Source: Prostheceraeus crozeri
Taxonomy: Eukaryota; Platyhelminthes; Polycladida; Euryleptidae
Direction of reading: 5' to 3'
DNA: 64,000 nt
NCBI GenBank assembly: GCA_907163375.1
Contig: CAJQUW010003017.1
Location: 186,001 to 250,000, forward strand
Shown: in pieces, positions 8,924-19,850 of the stretch
Position numbering within the stretch: position 1 is the first letter of the stretch
Layout: the number at the start of each line of letters is the position of its first letter
Notes under the pieces: generated by a model
Told to the model about the DNA's origin: nothing
Databases searched by the model: none
What the model saw: only the letters and a program-made list of their open reading frames with translations
Made by a program: the position numbers and the translations under genes

Positions 8924-10396
8924 ATGGAAAGTGAAAATAAGGACTCGTTTCTAATCTACTTGCCCAGTAATGCTTCTATGAATAAATTTCCCAAAAATAA
9001 ACCATCAGACTATCGAGTAGAATTAAATCGCCCACTACATTTAGAAGGTGAATGGGAGGTTGGCGTTTCTAGTATTTGCTATGATAGAAATATTCAGAAT
9101 GTGAATGATTTGGAAGAAATGATATTGACTCCTCGCACCCATGATGGAATAACGATGAATAATGCATTCCAGTTCCCATACAATTTAACGTCAGATGGAA
9201 AGTGGAACTATGAATGGATTCAGATAAGATCAGATTATTATGGTCCATTTGGGAATGAGAAAATTATTAAGGCGTTCAATAGTGGTAATACTTCCATCAT
9301 GAAGATAAAGGATCAGAAAGTTTATGAGTTTACTATCTATCATTGGAGTGGGAGACAGTTCCTTCGCTTTCATTCTTTTACTAAAGGTCTTACACTGAGG
9401 TTGGATAATGAATTCTATCCACATCTCGGTTTTGGCCATGGACTACATCTAACGTCAATTGCTACTGCAAATGTTAAAAAAGTTTATTAAAATCGAATCA
9501 ACAAATTTCATTATAAATTTAAAATATTTGATGAAGATGGTGTAGAATGCGAAGAACGCATCATTTTGAAAAAGAGTAGTGTTCAACCTTTATCACTTAT
9601 TGAGTTAGTAAAACGATGGAATGAGACTGTGGGTAGGAAGTACGGAGAGAAAACTATGGCGGAGAAGGATAAGTTGGTTATTCAGAAATATAATGACAAA
9701 CTTACAGTTTATTTCTCTCCAACCTTGCGTCATTTTGTAAGACATTATACACCTATTATTGGAAGCGGTCTGGTGTATGCTTCTCATGAATATCACACTA
9801 AAGCTGATTCAGTTAATGATGAATGGTGGGTGGACATCTATGGTGATCGCATCAAGAAAATTTACCAGTCTTATGAAGAATCTAAAGTTGCTATCAATAT
9901 AATGCCGCGTCTATATCATACAGTTGAAAGCTTCATTCATGTAGTAAATCCTTATATACAAGAGAAGTTGAAGCATGTGATGAAAAGTAAATATGATGTA
10001 AAGACACACCACATTTCGTTTTCAATTGAAAATCAACGTGTTGTTCTGAAACTGGGTGATGACATTCAATGTCTATTGAGTAAAAATTTGAAAAAACTCT
10101 CTGGTTTTTCAATGCTACAAACTGTGTTTACTGCTGCGCATGCGATTGGTATAGAAACACCAATGACACTTGATAAACATGAAGAGCACCTTAACATTCA
10201 AAGTGATTTGATTCTACCTATTTCTGTTGGTGAGAAAAAAGAATACATTTTACGTGATTTCATTCATGATAAAGACGCTTCATATGGAATAGTCGAGAAG
10301 ATGTTTGAATCTATTTTCTATCATCCCGTCGTCAAACAAACTATACCCTCTATTGCTATCAAAATACCAATGGTTTACAAGAGTGCATCCATGTGA
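8924..10396 (+). pseudogene. penton-like/WEVGL-type structural protein region 2
   Basis: It starts at the ATG giving MESENKDSF, followed by IYLPSNASMNKFPKNKPSDY, RVELNRPLHLEGEWEVGVSS and ICYDRN. This is the classic Polinton WEVAL/WEVGV structural start, and a second tandem copy relative to region 1. Downstream, ISFSIENQRVVLKLGDDI resembles the inner penton-like strands, and SLIELVKRWNE marks a helix. The region looks broken, with few breaks. Two tandem related genes may provide different vertex or fibre-like proteins. The gap to region 1 is 39 bases. Confidence 0.6.
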
Positions 10397-10622
10397 AAGA
10401 TACTAAATCCCTCGTAACTTTAGTGTTTCAGAAAACAAAGTGAAGTCATTGTGATATGTTTATTGAAATAAAAATATGTGTATGAAAAAGTCTTTTCACA
10501 GATATAGGGGGAATGGGCTAACTGTAGGCATATATTCACAAGGAAGAAACGATCTCATGCGATACATAAAACAGCAATGTTTCTCTACAGAAATGAACAT
10601 GAAAATACTAAGTTAAGGATGA
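10397..10622. other. short convergent intergenic region
   Basis: About 225 bases between the + strand penton-like region 2 and the minus-strand PolB. It contains AATAAA-type signals (a + strand one near 10469) and nothing else I recognise. Confidence 0.4.
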
Positions 10623-13600
10623 TTATGCTAAGACGTCTCCTGAATGTGGTAGTGTGAGTTTAATTCCTTTGGGTGGTGGTATGTTTGTGTCAGGATGTCC
10701 ATGTGGAAGATATATGTTATGTTCTAACCAGCACCTCTTATCCTCCCATGCTGAAAGCGCCCGTTTCCTAAAAGTATGAGTTTTGATCTCATGCGACTTA
10801 GATTTTAAGATTGTCATATTGACAAGCGTTATATTTTTATTTCTATAGGCTTCCCTGAAATTTTTATGTTTCATGTTAGAGACCAATGATCTTGATATGT
10901 CTTTAGCGCGCTTAATACTATCGTCTCTATCCTTTAATTTCATACTGTACATTTTTGGTCGGAGGAGAATCATTTCATCTATTTCCTTCCTTGCTGTCTC
11001 ATCCTTAAAGCAGCCAAGTTTTGCCTTATTTTTGATGGAGTAGAGTGGGTGATCAGTAGGATAATTTGATGTATCAAAATATCTTTCTAAAGATTTTCCT
11101 ACTTCATTGAAATTTAAATCTTTTTGAGTGGTAATACCTAAGAAGAAACTATCTGTATCACCACTAAACAAACGAACCTCTTTTACGAGAGGACATGGTT
11201 TTAGTATTTTATGAAAGAATTGGTACATTTCAAGCTTAGAGTAATCTAGTACAGCTTGGCCAATATAGATGGGCTTGCACAACTCAACTTCAGATTTTAT
11301 CATTTTAACACCTACAAGGTCCTCATCGATAATGTCTCTATCGATAAATAGAAGTGATGAGACCAATTTCTTAAATTTTTTAACATCATTGACTAGTTTA
11401 TAGTTTACACGTTTTCTAACATCCTCCATCGTCTTACCAAATAGACTATTATTCTTATACTTATAAAAATCCTTTTTAAAATTATTTTGGGCTAGTGCAC
11501 GTTTCTGGCTGTTGCTATCAATATATGGTTTGAGGAAGGCTTTCTGTCTAAATTTAATAATGCGGTGAACTCTTTTTAAAATCATACCCATTTCTAAATA
11601 AAATTTTAAGATGCTAAAGTGAACTAGATAGTTTTCCTTATCATACTGTGTTAGTAAAAGTTTGCGGCAAGGCTTATAGTCGGGTTGACCGCATGATTCT
11701 AAATCTTTATGAAATTGTTTCATAAAGTCGGAAAACATATCTTTGGTCACTTCACCTGATTCGGGTGCGAGTGGAAAATCTACGGTTTTATGTTTAATAT
11801 TATTTGGATAGATTAGATCTATCTCAAAATAATATCCCAATCACCTTCATCTGGAATTGCTAGTATGTTAGAAGGGTTGGAGAGATGCTGAATTTCACTA
11901 TCATCTAACCAGCTAAACTCAGAGTGAGGGAGTGGTTTGGATAGTGAACTACCATATAAATTATTTTGGTCATAATACTTAAGATGAGTCTGATCATTAC
12001 CTACTAATTTTGATTTTAACCTATGTATATTTACAAATGTGAGACCACCGCGAATTCCTCGCTCAAATAAATTATACATCTCTGGATCTTGTAAGAGATG
12101 AATGGTCTCACCAGTCATTTTAAAAGCAGACTTAAATGACATGGCTGGCAGACTGACAAAGTGGACGGGATCTAACTTATCTTCTTCTAATGCCACTCGT
12201 CGAAACTCCTGAAATACATCAGCCAGCAAAAATACATCTAACTTAAGATAGGCAATCATATATTCGCCAAATGTGTGGCAGTCAAATTTTATCCATGCAT
12301 CTTGTGCATGATCATAATCTTCGGTCGTACATTCTGCGCCGGTCAAATCATTTTTAAATTTATCTATGGGTGGAAGAGAAGTCTCGCCGAGTTTACTAAT
12401 CGCATCAAAATATGCATATGGAAAGACTCCTTTCCGTGTGATGACTTCATCGGTTAGATTTGGATATTGTTTCTTAAGATTTTGTGTTAGTGGAAGAGAC
12501 TTTAGATTTTGTACGAGAGAGGCCAGTGATGCAGTCATAAATTGGTAGGAATCTAAAAATTTTATATCAAAATAGACCGTCTTATTTTCTTTAGTTTTAT
12601 CAACAGGCACTTTTGCTGTCATGGCCATAAACTTCTCTCTCGTTTGTGCTATTACATCAAGCTTCCACTCTTTCATTTGACCTAAACCTCCTTTTATTAT
12701 CATATGACTGTCGTAGCCCTTGAAATTATGGAAAATGACGGGTAATGTACGCCGTTTCATCCTAAGTGAAAAATTGCATTTTGAACATAGTGCGTTTCTA
12801 AATTTACCAGTGATGTGATCATGGTCGCGCACTTTCTTAATCTTATCATCATCAAATGTTTTCCTACATTTGAGGCAAACGTTGCAACTATCAAATTTTG
12901 CTTGATCATCTGCTGTCATATGCAATGATCTGCGATAGAGTTCACCATCATACTTTTGTTGAAATTTTACAGCCTGTTCGAGGAATTGTAGGAATTGGTA
13001 AATACAATCCTCACCTTGCCAGACGTGCATTTTATTTTTTCTATTTTGTAAATGGTCATGCCATACTTCATAGCAGGAAATGGCTGCTGCTCTATGGGTG
13101 TTATCATCGATATAGCATTCGATGTCAGCATAGATGACACGAAGAGGACTTAGTTCATCGCCATTCTCTCTATATGAAAACTCCTTATCTTTGGGCATGC
13201 GCTCCATTTGTAGTTTACCTCGCTTACACCATTCGTAATGAGTTTCAAATTTGTTTTTACTCCTAAAGTTGCGAATGCATCTGTCACAGTAATAAATCTC
13301 TGATGAGGTAGAACTTCTTGAGTGGTGGTATAAGCGAGAAATTTTGGGAATACCGCAGTAGTGCCATTCCTCACTATCATCCTGTCTTACTAATAAAAGG
13401 TTGACAACGTGGTCATAACAACTCGAACGCGAGTTGTAGCGGACACCCTTCAATGCCTTTTCCCAAACATGGAGAACTATTTTGATGTTGTTCAATTTTT
13501 CAAATTTTTTTATATCTTTATTTTCATATCTTCACTATTGCAGTCATCAAACTTTAATTCATTCTCCCACTGTTGATACTTACTCTTACGATATCGGCTA

Positions 13601-14628
13601 TTCTGTACATCATTATAGTGGAGAATGGAGAGGACGGCATACTTAAAACAGTGCGATTCGCAATCTACAGAAATGACAGCTGTTTTATTTTTTAAATTTT
13701 TCGGAAGTTTAAAGGAGCCTCGCCCAGAGTAGTTCTCTAATAAAGTGACTTTAATCATGGCGGTCTCAATACCATCAAAAACGAGACCACTATTACGCTC
13801 GTTAAATTTATCTATGTTTAATTTTAACCCTTGGATATGAAAATTTATCCAAGACTCGCAGTCTACAACTTCGGTTGCAGGAGAGGAGGGTATGTGGAAC
13901 TCCAACCTCTTTACTATTTGACCAGTATGGTGGTCGATTTTTGCATTTTTTATTTTGAGATAGATGAGCGCCTTCATTCTAAAATTGGCTAAATTGTTGA
14001 AGAGCGCACCAATCAAAGATGAATTTTGATGAAACCATTCTTCAAAGTCAATAATGGTTTCTGAGGATTCCATCTGGTAGTTCCTCACTAAATTATTTAT
14101 CGACACTTCAGAGAGTCGGATAGAGGAGGTGCTGTCAGTATAACTATCGTCACTGTGTGTATGTTGAAGTCTATGTGAAGATAGTTCAAAATGTGACTCA
14201 AAAGACTGAATGCATAAATCGCAAGAAAAGGAGACCACGTTAACAGAATCATCCCCACCTTCGGAGATTGATGCTGACTTAGGTCTACAAACACCTCGCT
14301 TGATGTGTCGGACGAGATCACGCTTCCTCGTGAAGATGTGTCCACAGTCCGCACATTCCCGATCGTTGCATTCCCGCGACAATGTTGACATGGAGTCGCT
14401 GTTGTCATCCGACTCGCTCGAGATGGGACTGGTATCACCTGAAAGAGAAATCATTCTTTCATCTCTGTTGAAGTCTCAGTGTATTGTTACAACCTACCTT
14501 GACTCAACAATTCTAAACTTTCCTCGAGAAGGGAGGGCGTTGGTGATGAAGTTGATGCCTGAAATTGAGGAAGATGCTATTAGCCACACGTTTGAGGGAG
14601 ATGAGTGAAGAAATTTTCAACTTACCAT
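10623..14628 (-). pseudogene. protein-primed family B DNA polymerase (PolB) of element 1
   Basis: Order along the minus strand: two C2H2-like fingers (CADCGHIF-x-H, CDLCIQSF-x-H), the N-terminal domain with a VISVDCESH motif, and a further finger (YYCDRCIRNF). The exonuclease motif RVIYADIECYID follows, then a Cys/His cluster (CLKCRKTFDDD, RDHDHITGKFRNALCSKC) and FHNFKGYDSHMI. Polymerase motif A is YYDQNNLYGSSL, motif B is KNNSLFGKTMEDVRKR and motif C is FSGDTDSFFL. It replicates the element from a protein primer at the ends. The gene is broken. The 5' end shows consistent splice signals (donor after an ATG at 14626, a small exon 14498-14558, acceptor at 14438), so leader introns are likely. 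The coding region fills the space up to the convergent penton-like gene. Confidence 0.88.
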
Positions 14629-14906
14629 TTCAGCGAAATTATGTTTAAGGTTGATTCTTCAACAAGATAGAGACTTCACTCAAATTTGGAATTCACGAGA
14701 GAGCAGTTCACTTGTACGCCTCAAATATAGAATTCGCCAGAGAACACTTCACTTATACGTCTCAAAGACAGAGTGAAATGACACGAATGTCACTTTACAT
14801 ATATGTATACTTTCATATTCATCATTCATTGGCTGTCCATTCTGATTGGTTGCTTGTTTATACTTAAGAATTAGGAAACATTTCAAAGTTATTATTCACA
14901 GTCATC
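14629..14906. promoter_or_regulatory. divergent promoter region between PolB and acidic protein
   Basis: A head-to-head intergenic region. It contains a roughly 33-bp imperfect direct repeat (GAGAGCAGTTCACTTGTACG near 14699 and GAGAACACTTCACTTATACG near 14742). Two CCAAT-type boxes occur in reverse (CATTGGCTG near 14827 and GATTGGTTG near 14843), and a weak TATA-like TTTATACTTAAG lies about 50 nt before the + strand gene. The repeat pair could be regulatory sites for PolB. Confidence 0.4.
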
Positions 14907-15356
14907 ATGACAAGCCCTCCGACAACGCCGAACACAAAATTCTCTTCTCCATGCTCAACACCAAAGGCGCTCGTTGCACCAAACGCTCCAACGAAGGGGA
15001 AGGTAGAGAAGGTGTACCGACTCGACAATATCAGAAAGTTGTCATTAGCAGCGGATGACGAAGAGGAGAGTGTATGTGAGAAGGAGTGTCCCGACTCAAG
15101 AGGCGTGAGGTGGAAGTATCTGCAGTACGATACTGATGATGTGATGGAGATCACCAGCACCAAATTCCTCCACCAATTATGGGAATGGTACACCCCTAAC
15201 TCCCAGCCACGAACTATGGCGGAGTGGGAGTACATCGACAAAGTGAGGCTCGCGGTAGAAGAACGATTGAAGCAAGTGAACTGTTTTTGTGATCTATGTG
15301 AAGCCAGACTCTGGGACGATATTGACGATGAAGACCTTTTGAAATACATGCCATAA
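14907..15356 (+). CDS. acidic protein of element 1, family unknown
   Basis: 149 residues, an uninterrupted frame. The N-terminal 35 residues are Pro/Ser/Thr-rich (TSPPTTPNTKFSSPCSTPKA). The middle is acidic (AADDEEESVCEKE). A WEWYTPNSQPRTMAEWEY segment follows, then a short CFCDLCEARLWDD cysteine cluster and an acidic end. The stop codon is followed at once by AATAAAG, a poly(A) signal at 15355-15360. I do not recognise the family. Its acidic, cysteine-containing character and place next to PolB recall small early regulators of DNA viruses, but that is only an analogy. Confidence 0.5.
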   Translation: MTSPPTTPNTKFSSPCSTPKALVAPNAPTKGKVEKVYRLDNIRKLSLAADDEEESVCEKECPDSRGVRWKYLQYDTDDVMEITSTKFLHQLWEWYTPNSQPRTMAEWEYIDKVRLAVEERLKQVNCFCDLCEARLWDDIDDEDLLKYMP

Positions 15357-15360
15357 TAAA

Positions 15361-15945
15361 GTTTTATTTCGTATTATCTTTGCTTTTATACTGACTTACT
15401 TGAATGGGGCTTCAGTGGATGATTTAACCATGTATACTTTTTCATTTGGGAATAGTAGCACATTTAGTTTAACTTGTAAATCTTATAACATTTCATATGG
15501 ATGATAATGGTAGATGAAATAGTGTTAAATAAAATTAAGATAGCTTACATGATTCTGGGATAGCAATCGACTGCGATCCATGTGTAAAGAGCTTGTTAGA
15601 CTACGGAAGAGAGAAGTGTGTTATGTTGCGTGTGGCGCGTGAGTGTCCTCCCATTTCATTCCATTCATCAATTCATCTCATTGATAGAGACAGGTAGAAC
15701 TCATGGTTCTCATTACGTATGCAATGGATAGTTTATAAGGCAACCTTCGACTGTTGGGTAAATGTCGCCCTGGCGCGAATGCATACTACGTTGAGACAGA
15801 GGCAATCACTTGCAAACATGACGCAGAGAGGTTTAACAAGATTGACCATTGCCGAATGTCCCTTGCGGTATACATAGCTACGGGTTTCACCGCCGCCCTT
15901 TACAGGAACGCCCGTCGAAAGGAAGTTTTACACCGAACTTCATTT
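15361..15945. other. no recognisable gene
   Basis: About 585 bases between the acidic gene and the duplicated 141-bp tail. There is a + strand TATA-like TATAAGG at 15734-15740, but no convincing coding frame follows it. Confidence 0.3.
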
Positions 15946-16086
15946 GCAACGTTCAAGTTGACTGATAGCAGATTCAAATTAATGATAGTATTCGCCAGTC
16001 TAAAGACTGCCCAGGGCAAACCGCGAGGAGGTTCTATCATGTCTTGCCCCATGGTGACCCTTATGAGAGCCGGTGGTTCGTTCTCG
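15946..16086 (-). repeat. 141-bp direct repeat, copy A
   Basis: Nearly identical (a few substitutions, no length change) to 16427-16567. It starts GCAACGTTCAAGTTGACTG and ends GGTTCGTTCTCG. It lies at the downstream end of the minus-strand gene that starts at 16372; copy B lies at the downstream end of the gene further right. Two neighbouring genes thus share the same 3' segment. Confidence 0.85.
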
Positions 16087-16372
16087 GGGGTCTTCATCAG
16101 CAATCTTACTCCATACCGATTCTGCTGAGAGAGAGTCGAAACCGTTCAACCTCAGCAGTTTCGACTTCCATGCTAGTTGGTATGTGAGTGGAGGGTGGAA
16201 TGTAGCGCCATTCCATTGGATTGGCAATACTTGCTGTCATCGCATTGCCAATCTGAGCAAGATTGTTGTGGACTCTGTCTTGCTCCTCTATTCTAGCAAA
16301 TTCATTAAATAAATTTCGCGGTCTTAACTGCGGTCCGCGAGGAGAGCTGACTGCAGCGTTTGGTGTCTCCAT
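16087..16372 (-). CDS. small spliced-looking gene of element 1, unknown function
   Basis: The minus-strand frame starts at the ATG giving METPNAAVSSPRGPQ, 32 nt downstream of a TATATAAA box. About 88 residues with a Pro/Arg-rich start (RGPQLRPRNLFNEFARIEEQ), a helical middle and a Met/Glu-rich segment (TSMEVETAEVERFRLSLS). It runs into the copy A repeat, where ALIRVTMGQDMIEPPRGLPW can be read in one frame, so the repeat may be a downstream exon. I do not recognise the protein. Confidence 0.35.
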
Positions 16373-16403
16373 GATTGAAATGAAATGAAATGAGAGGTAG
16401 TGG

Positions 16404-16411
16404 TTTATATA
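16404..16411 (-). promoter_or_regulatory. TATA box for the gene starting at 16372
   Basis: TATATAAA on the minus strand in the context GGGGTATATAAACC, 32 nt upstream of the ATG. The spacing leaves an extremely short leader. Confidence 0.5.
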
Positions 16412-16426
16412 CCCCTCTAATGTGAC

Positions 16427-16567
16427 GCAACGTTCAAGTTGACTGATAGCAGATTCAAATTAATGATAGTATTCGCCAGTCTAAAGACTGCCCAGGGCAA
16501 ACCGCGTGGAGGTTCTATCATGTCTTGCCCCATGGTGGCCCTTATGGGAGCCGTTGGTTCGTTCTCG
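16427..16567 (-). repeat. 141-bp direct repeat, copy B
   Basis: Second copy of the 15946-16086 segment, offset by 481 bases. It is preceded on the minus strand by a CTATTTTCAG-type splice acceptor at about 16574, suggesting it is a terminal exon of the coiled-coil gene. Confidence 0.85.
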
Positions 16568-17756
16568 TCGTATCTGAAAATAGAAGGAAAAATAGATGAA
16601 ATTATGTTCAGGTGATAGAGATGATATTAACTTACCATAAATCAATTCAACCAGTTCGTTGAACCTTCGATGGTGGTGGCTGAGGCAAGTATTTGGCCAG
16701 CAGTTTCCGCTTGCGGTGGCGCAATTCCTTGATGTCACCATCATGTTTTATTGAGAGACGAAGGCAGCGCATCTCCGCCATCGCCCCATCGTAGCACTCG
16801 AATGTGGTATCCAAGTCCTCACTCTCAAGGATGACGCTGTCGACGATTCTGCTCTTGATGATGGGAATGTGGAGCGTTGTTTGTCTCTCCTCTTTCTTCT
16901 GGCTCTCAGTCAGGCTAGTCTTTAGTTGCTCAATTTTTAAATTTGACACCTCTTCCTGAGCTTTTAGTGATTTTATGTACGTCGCCTGCTCTTCAACTCG
17001 TTTTTCGCTGGCAAGCGCCCTTTCTCGGAAAGGTTCTAAGTTAATTACTTGGGTCTTGAGGGCCCGAATCTCGGCTACCTGACCCTTCAGGTGGAATTGT
17101 CATCCCTAAGGACCGAACATTCGTTTTTGTAACGAGTTAGCCCATCTTTTAATTTCGTGAGTGCATATTCCTGGCTCACTTTTGCGATCTGCTCATCCTT
17201 ATTCCAGCTGTTCATCTGCTGCTTAATCCCCTTCTTTACTGGGGAAGGTGCGATCACTTTCTTTTTCGGGGAAGACTGATTTGTCGTTTTTCCTATCTCT
17301 TCCGCGTTTTTAGTGATGACGACCTCCTCAGAATCGGAGTCATCTGAGCTGTCCAAATCGCTTAGTGGGCCCTTCTCTTCTGCTGTCGATGAGGTAGTGA
17401 CCGAAGCAGCAGGTTCCAAAATGGTTGCAATAGCCTCTTGTAGTGCTGCGTCTAGATCGACTGTTGCTTCGTTGAAGAAGGGTGCGATCACTTTGCCGAT
17501 GTCTGATGTCGTATAATTGTTAGCGTTTTTGACCGGACATTCGGCGTGGGCGATGTAATATGCCTCATGCTCCTTGCCTTTTAAAAATTTCAGGCAATGT
17601 GTACAGCCGGAAATAACGGCTCTTTCCTCGTGAAAGTGAGGAGTATTCTTATACTTGTTAATGTGGCGTTTGAATTCGCCGCCTCTCTTTATTTCTCCAC
17701 AAGAGCACCTTTTAAATAAAAATTTTGAGATGTCTCCAATTTTGTAACTTATGTAT
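16568..17756 (-). pseudogene. cysteine-motif coiled-coil gene, spliced, right end of element 1
   Basis: The upstream part has a cysteine/histidine segment (FKRCSCGEIKRGGEFKRHIN, then SGCTHCLKFLKGKEHE and a later C). An acidic serine stretch follows (DLDSSDDSDSEEVV), then a lysine-rich link (SPKKKVIAPSPVKKG). The rest is a long coiled coil with heptads such as VAEIRALKTQVINLEPFRER and basic residues near the end (RHRKRKLLAKYL). An acceptor with a pyrimidine tract lies at 17757. A donor GTAAGT at 16630-16635 faces an acceptor at 16574, making a 62-bp intron. The reading frame is broken. I do not recognise the family; a regulatory DNA-binding dimer is a plausible guess. Confidence 0.4.
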
Positions 17757-18417
17757 CTGTAAAGGAAGGATGAAATAGAATTGCTAACAGGCGACATTGG
17801 CAGTCATTTTTATAATCATACAGCTAAATTGTGAGATTGGTGGAAAGTGTCGAACCTTTGAATCCGTTACAGGCATTACTCAGAGGGGATCTTATCCCAA
17901 CTCCAAGGCCTCGGCCCACAAATCCAACCTCCCGCGGACAGAGCGTGCGTCATATCACTGTGCTGGTATCCGGACCCTGATTTTGACATGAAAACCAGTG
18001 GATTGTTTACAAAGGTTGCAAATTCCAAGCCGAAGCTCGCCTCCCACAACTTTATAAATGTCTTAGTTGAATTCAGCCGGGTAGAAAACCCCAGAAAACC
18101 TCCAAAACTAGTGAATTTAAATTTTTCAACTTTTTAGCACTACCTATGAAATTTTATAAGTAGTCTATCACTTAGGGCAGGTCAATAGCGACCGAACCTT
18201 TATTGAATCAAGTCAAACGGACTTGTAGAAGCAAAGTTAGAAGCCTTTAAAGTTTTGGAGTCTTTTATGGCCTGGAGACGAAGGCCATCTCCTGGCTAAC
18301 CTCGAAGTCTGACGCCTTAGCTGATATCAGCAATGAAATTTTCTAAGTCGGTTTTTGACAGAAACCCGGAATTTGGAATGTCCGAAGATATCATCGGAGC
18401 TCAGAGAGACGACTTAC
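17757..18417 (-). other. predicted intron upstream of the coiled-coil gene
   Basis: A donor GTAAGT (minus strand, 18412-18417) and an acceptor with a CCTTCCTTTACAG-like tract (ending 17757) bracket 661 bases with no convincing coding frame. The exon at 18418 to about 18440 would be a short leader. Confidence 0.4.
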
Positions 18418-18464
18418 CGTTGACAATATCTCGTCTTAATGACAAGTCTCTGTCGGTTCCCAGC

Positions 18465-18472
18465 TTATATAG
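18465..18472 (-). promoter_or_regulatory. TATA box for the leader exon
   Basis: TATATAAG on the minus strand, about 50 nt upstream of the predicted donor at 18417, so transcription would start near 18440 and run leftward into the coiled-coil gene. Confidence 0.45.
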
Positions 18473-18539
18473 TGTGTGGCGATCAGCTGATGACGTAATA
18501 CCCATCATCCAAATCTTTAAATCCGTCTATCTCCGGTTC

Positions 18540-19650
18540 TAGTGCTCCGATTGAGCTGGCAATATATTATTTCCATGTAGAATTGGACGCTGAATCCGAA
18601 TCTGGCCTCCGTTTTCCCATCCGATGCTTCGTTTTGGCTCTACAGCCCACAGCCATCGCAAAAATTCTAACTCTGTCGTTTTTTCGAAAAATGTTGAACA
18701 TTTTTTCTCTCCGATTGACTTGAAACTCACCATGTTGATAGAGAATTTTATGCTGATTCCAAATCTGAAATCCGTTTTCCCATCCGATGCTTCGTTTTGA
18801 CGCTAGAGCCCAAAACGTCCAAAATTCTAACTCTGTCGTTTTTCGCCAATCTCCCAAAATCTTAAATGGCGTCTCACATCTAAGCGAAGACAGATATGAA
18901 CAAGCCGTTTCTTTCAGTGAATTTGTCTCACTCTTAGCTTTCAAACGAGCTATTGCACGACAAAATCCGTCCACTAGAAGCAAAGTTGGAAGGTCGGTGC
19001 CGGTGGGGGGGGGGACGTCAGCGAAAATTTTTCTCTCCGATTGCTTTCAAATTCACCATACAGATGCAGAATTTCACGCTGAATCCGAATCTGACCTCCG
19101 TTTTCCCATCCGATGCTTCGTTTTGGCGCTACAGCCCAAAACGTCCAAAATTCTAACTCTGTCGTTTTTTCGAAAAATGTTGAATATTTTTTCTCTCCGA
19201 TTGACTTGAAACTCACCATGTTGATAGAGAATTTCATGCTGATTCCAAATCTGAAATCCGTTTTCCCATCCGATGCTTCGTTTTGAAGCTACAGCCCAAA
19301 ACGTCCAAAATTCTAACTCTGTCGTTTTTCGCCAATGTCCCAAAATCTTAAATGGCGTCTCACATCTATACGAAGACAGATATGAACAAGCCGTTTGTTT
19401 CACTGAATTTGTCTCACTCTTAGCTTTCAAACGAGCTATTGCACGACAAAATCCGTCCACTAGAAGCAAAGTTGGAAGGTCGGTGCCGGGGGGGGGGGGA
19501 CGTCAGCGAAAATTTTTCTCCGATTGCTTTCAAATTCACCATACAGATGCAGAATCTCACGCTGAATCCAAATCTGGCCTCCGTTTTCACATCCGAGCAC
19601 TGCTTCCACTCGAAACATCCCATTTTCAACACAACATTCATCAGATTTCA
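18540..19650. repeat. 487-bp tandem repeat, about 2.2 copies, with G runs
   Basis: The phrase CCATCCGATGCTTCGTTTTG recurs at about 18616, 18780, 19107 and 19267, and a diverged form follows near 19590. This makes a 486-490 bp unit that itself holds two related sub-blocks. Each unit contains a run of nine or more G followed by ACGTCAGCGAA (near 19008 and 19490); shortened versions follow near 19735 and 19803. It lies beside the leftward promoter, so it may be a subterminal repeat of element 1. Frames through it are by-products of the repeat. Confidence 0.75.
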
Positions 19651-19850
19651 CGAAAATCATCACACACTATAGCCTCAAGACAAAACCTGGCGGTCGCCCA
19701 AGTCCACCACGACACTCTGTCGTTTATCGAAGGGAGGGGGGGACGTCAGCGAACCTGGACCAACCTGGCCGGCACACCACGACAGACCTCTGTCGTTCCA
19801 GAGGGGGGGGGGGCGCGCCGGTCGGGTGTTCGCCGTTTACTTATTACTGA

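Larger units (their letters stand above)
1..19850. mobile_element. Polinton/Maverick (adintovirus-like) element 1, old, left end outside window
   Basis: The identity rests on the full Polinton gene set: HerA/FtsK-like packaging ATPase, retroviral-type integrase with chromodomain, double-jelly-roll major capsid protein, adenain-like protease, penton-like proteins and a protein-primed family B DNA polymerase. The element is broken, with roughly ten breaks spread over many genes, while several genes still look whole (ATPase, major capsid, protein VI-like). The left end lies outside the window and no matching right terminal repeat can be identified. The right edge is therefore uncertain: recognisable genes stop near 17.8 kb, a promoter-like leader lies near 18.4 kb, and a tandem-repeat tract runs to about 19.65 kb. 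Base composition shifts to AT-rich host sequence near 19.85 kb. It is only distantly related to elements 2 and 3. Confidence 0.85.

Noticed and set aside
14210-14608. 132-codon frame on the + strand
   Set aside because: It lies antisense to the PolB zinc-finger region and leader exons and has no protein-like features.
10623-14628. Mitochondrial linear-plasmid type DNA polymerase
   Set aside because: PolB is similar in type, but it is embedded among capsid, protease and ATPase genes, so it belongs to a Polinton.
15259-15330. Retinoblastoma-binding LxCxE motif in the acidic protein, as in viral oncoproteins
   Set aside because: The nearest string is CDLCEARL, which does not fit the spacing.
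18567-19469. Several overlapping frames of 64-140 codons on both strands with repeated peptides such as KRSIGWENG
   Set aside because: They are by-products of the 487-bp tandem repeat.
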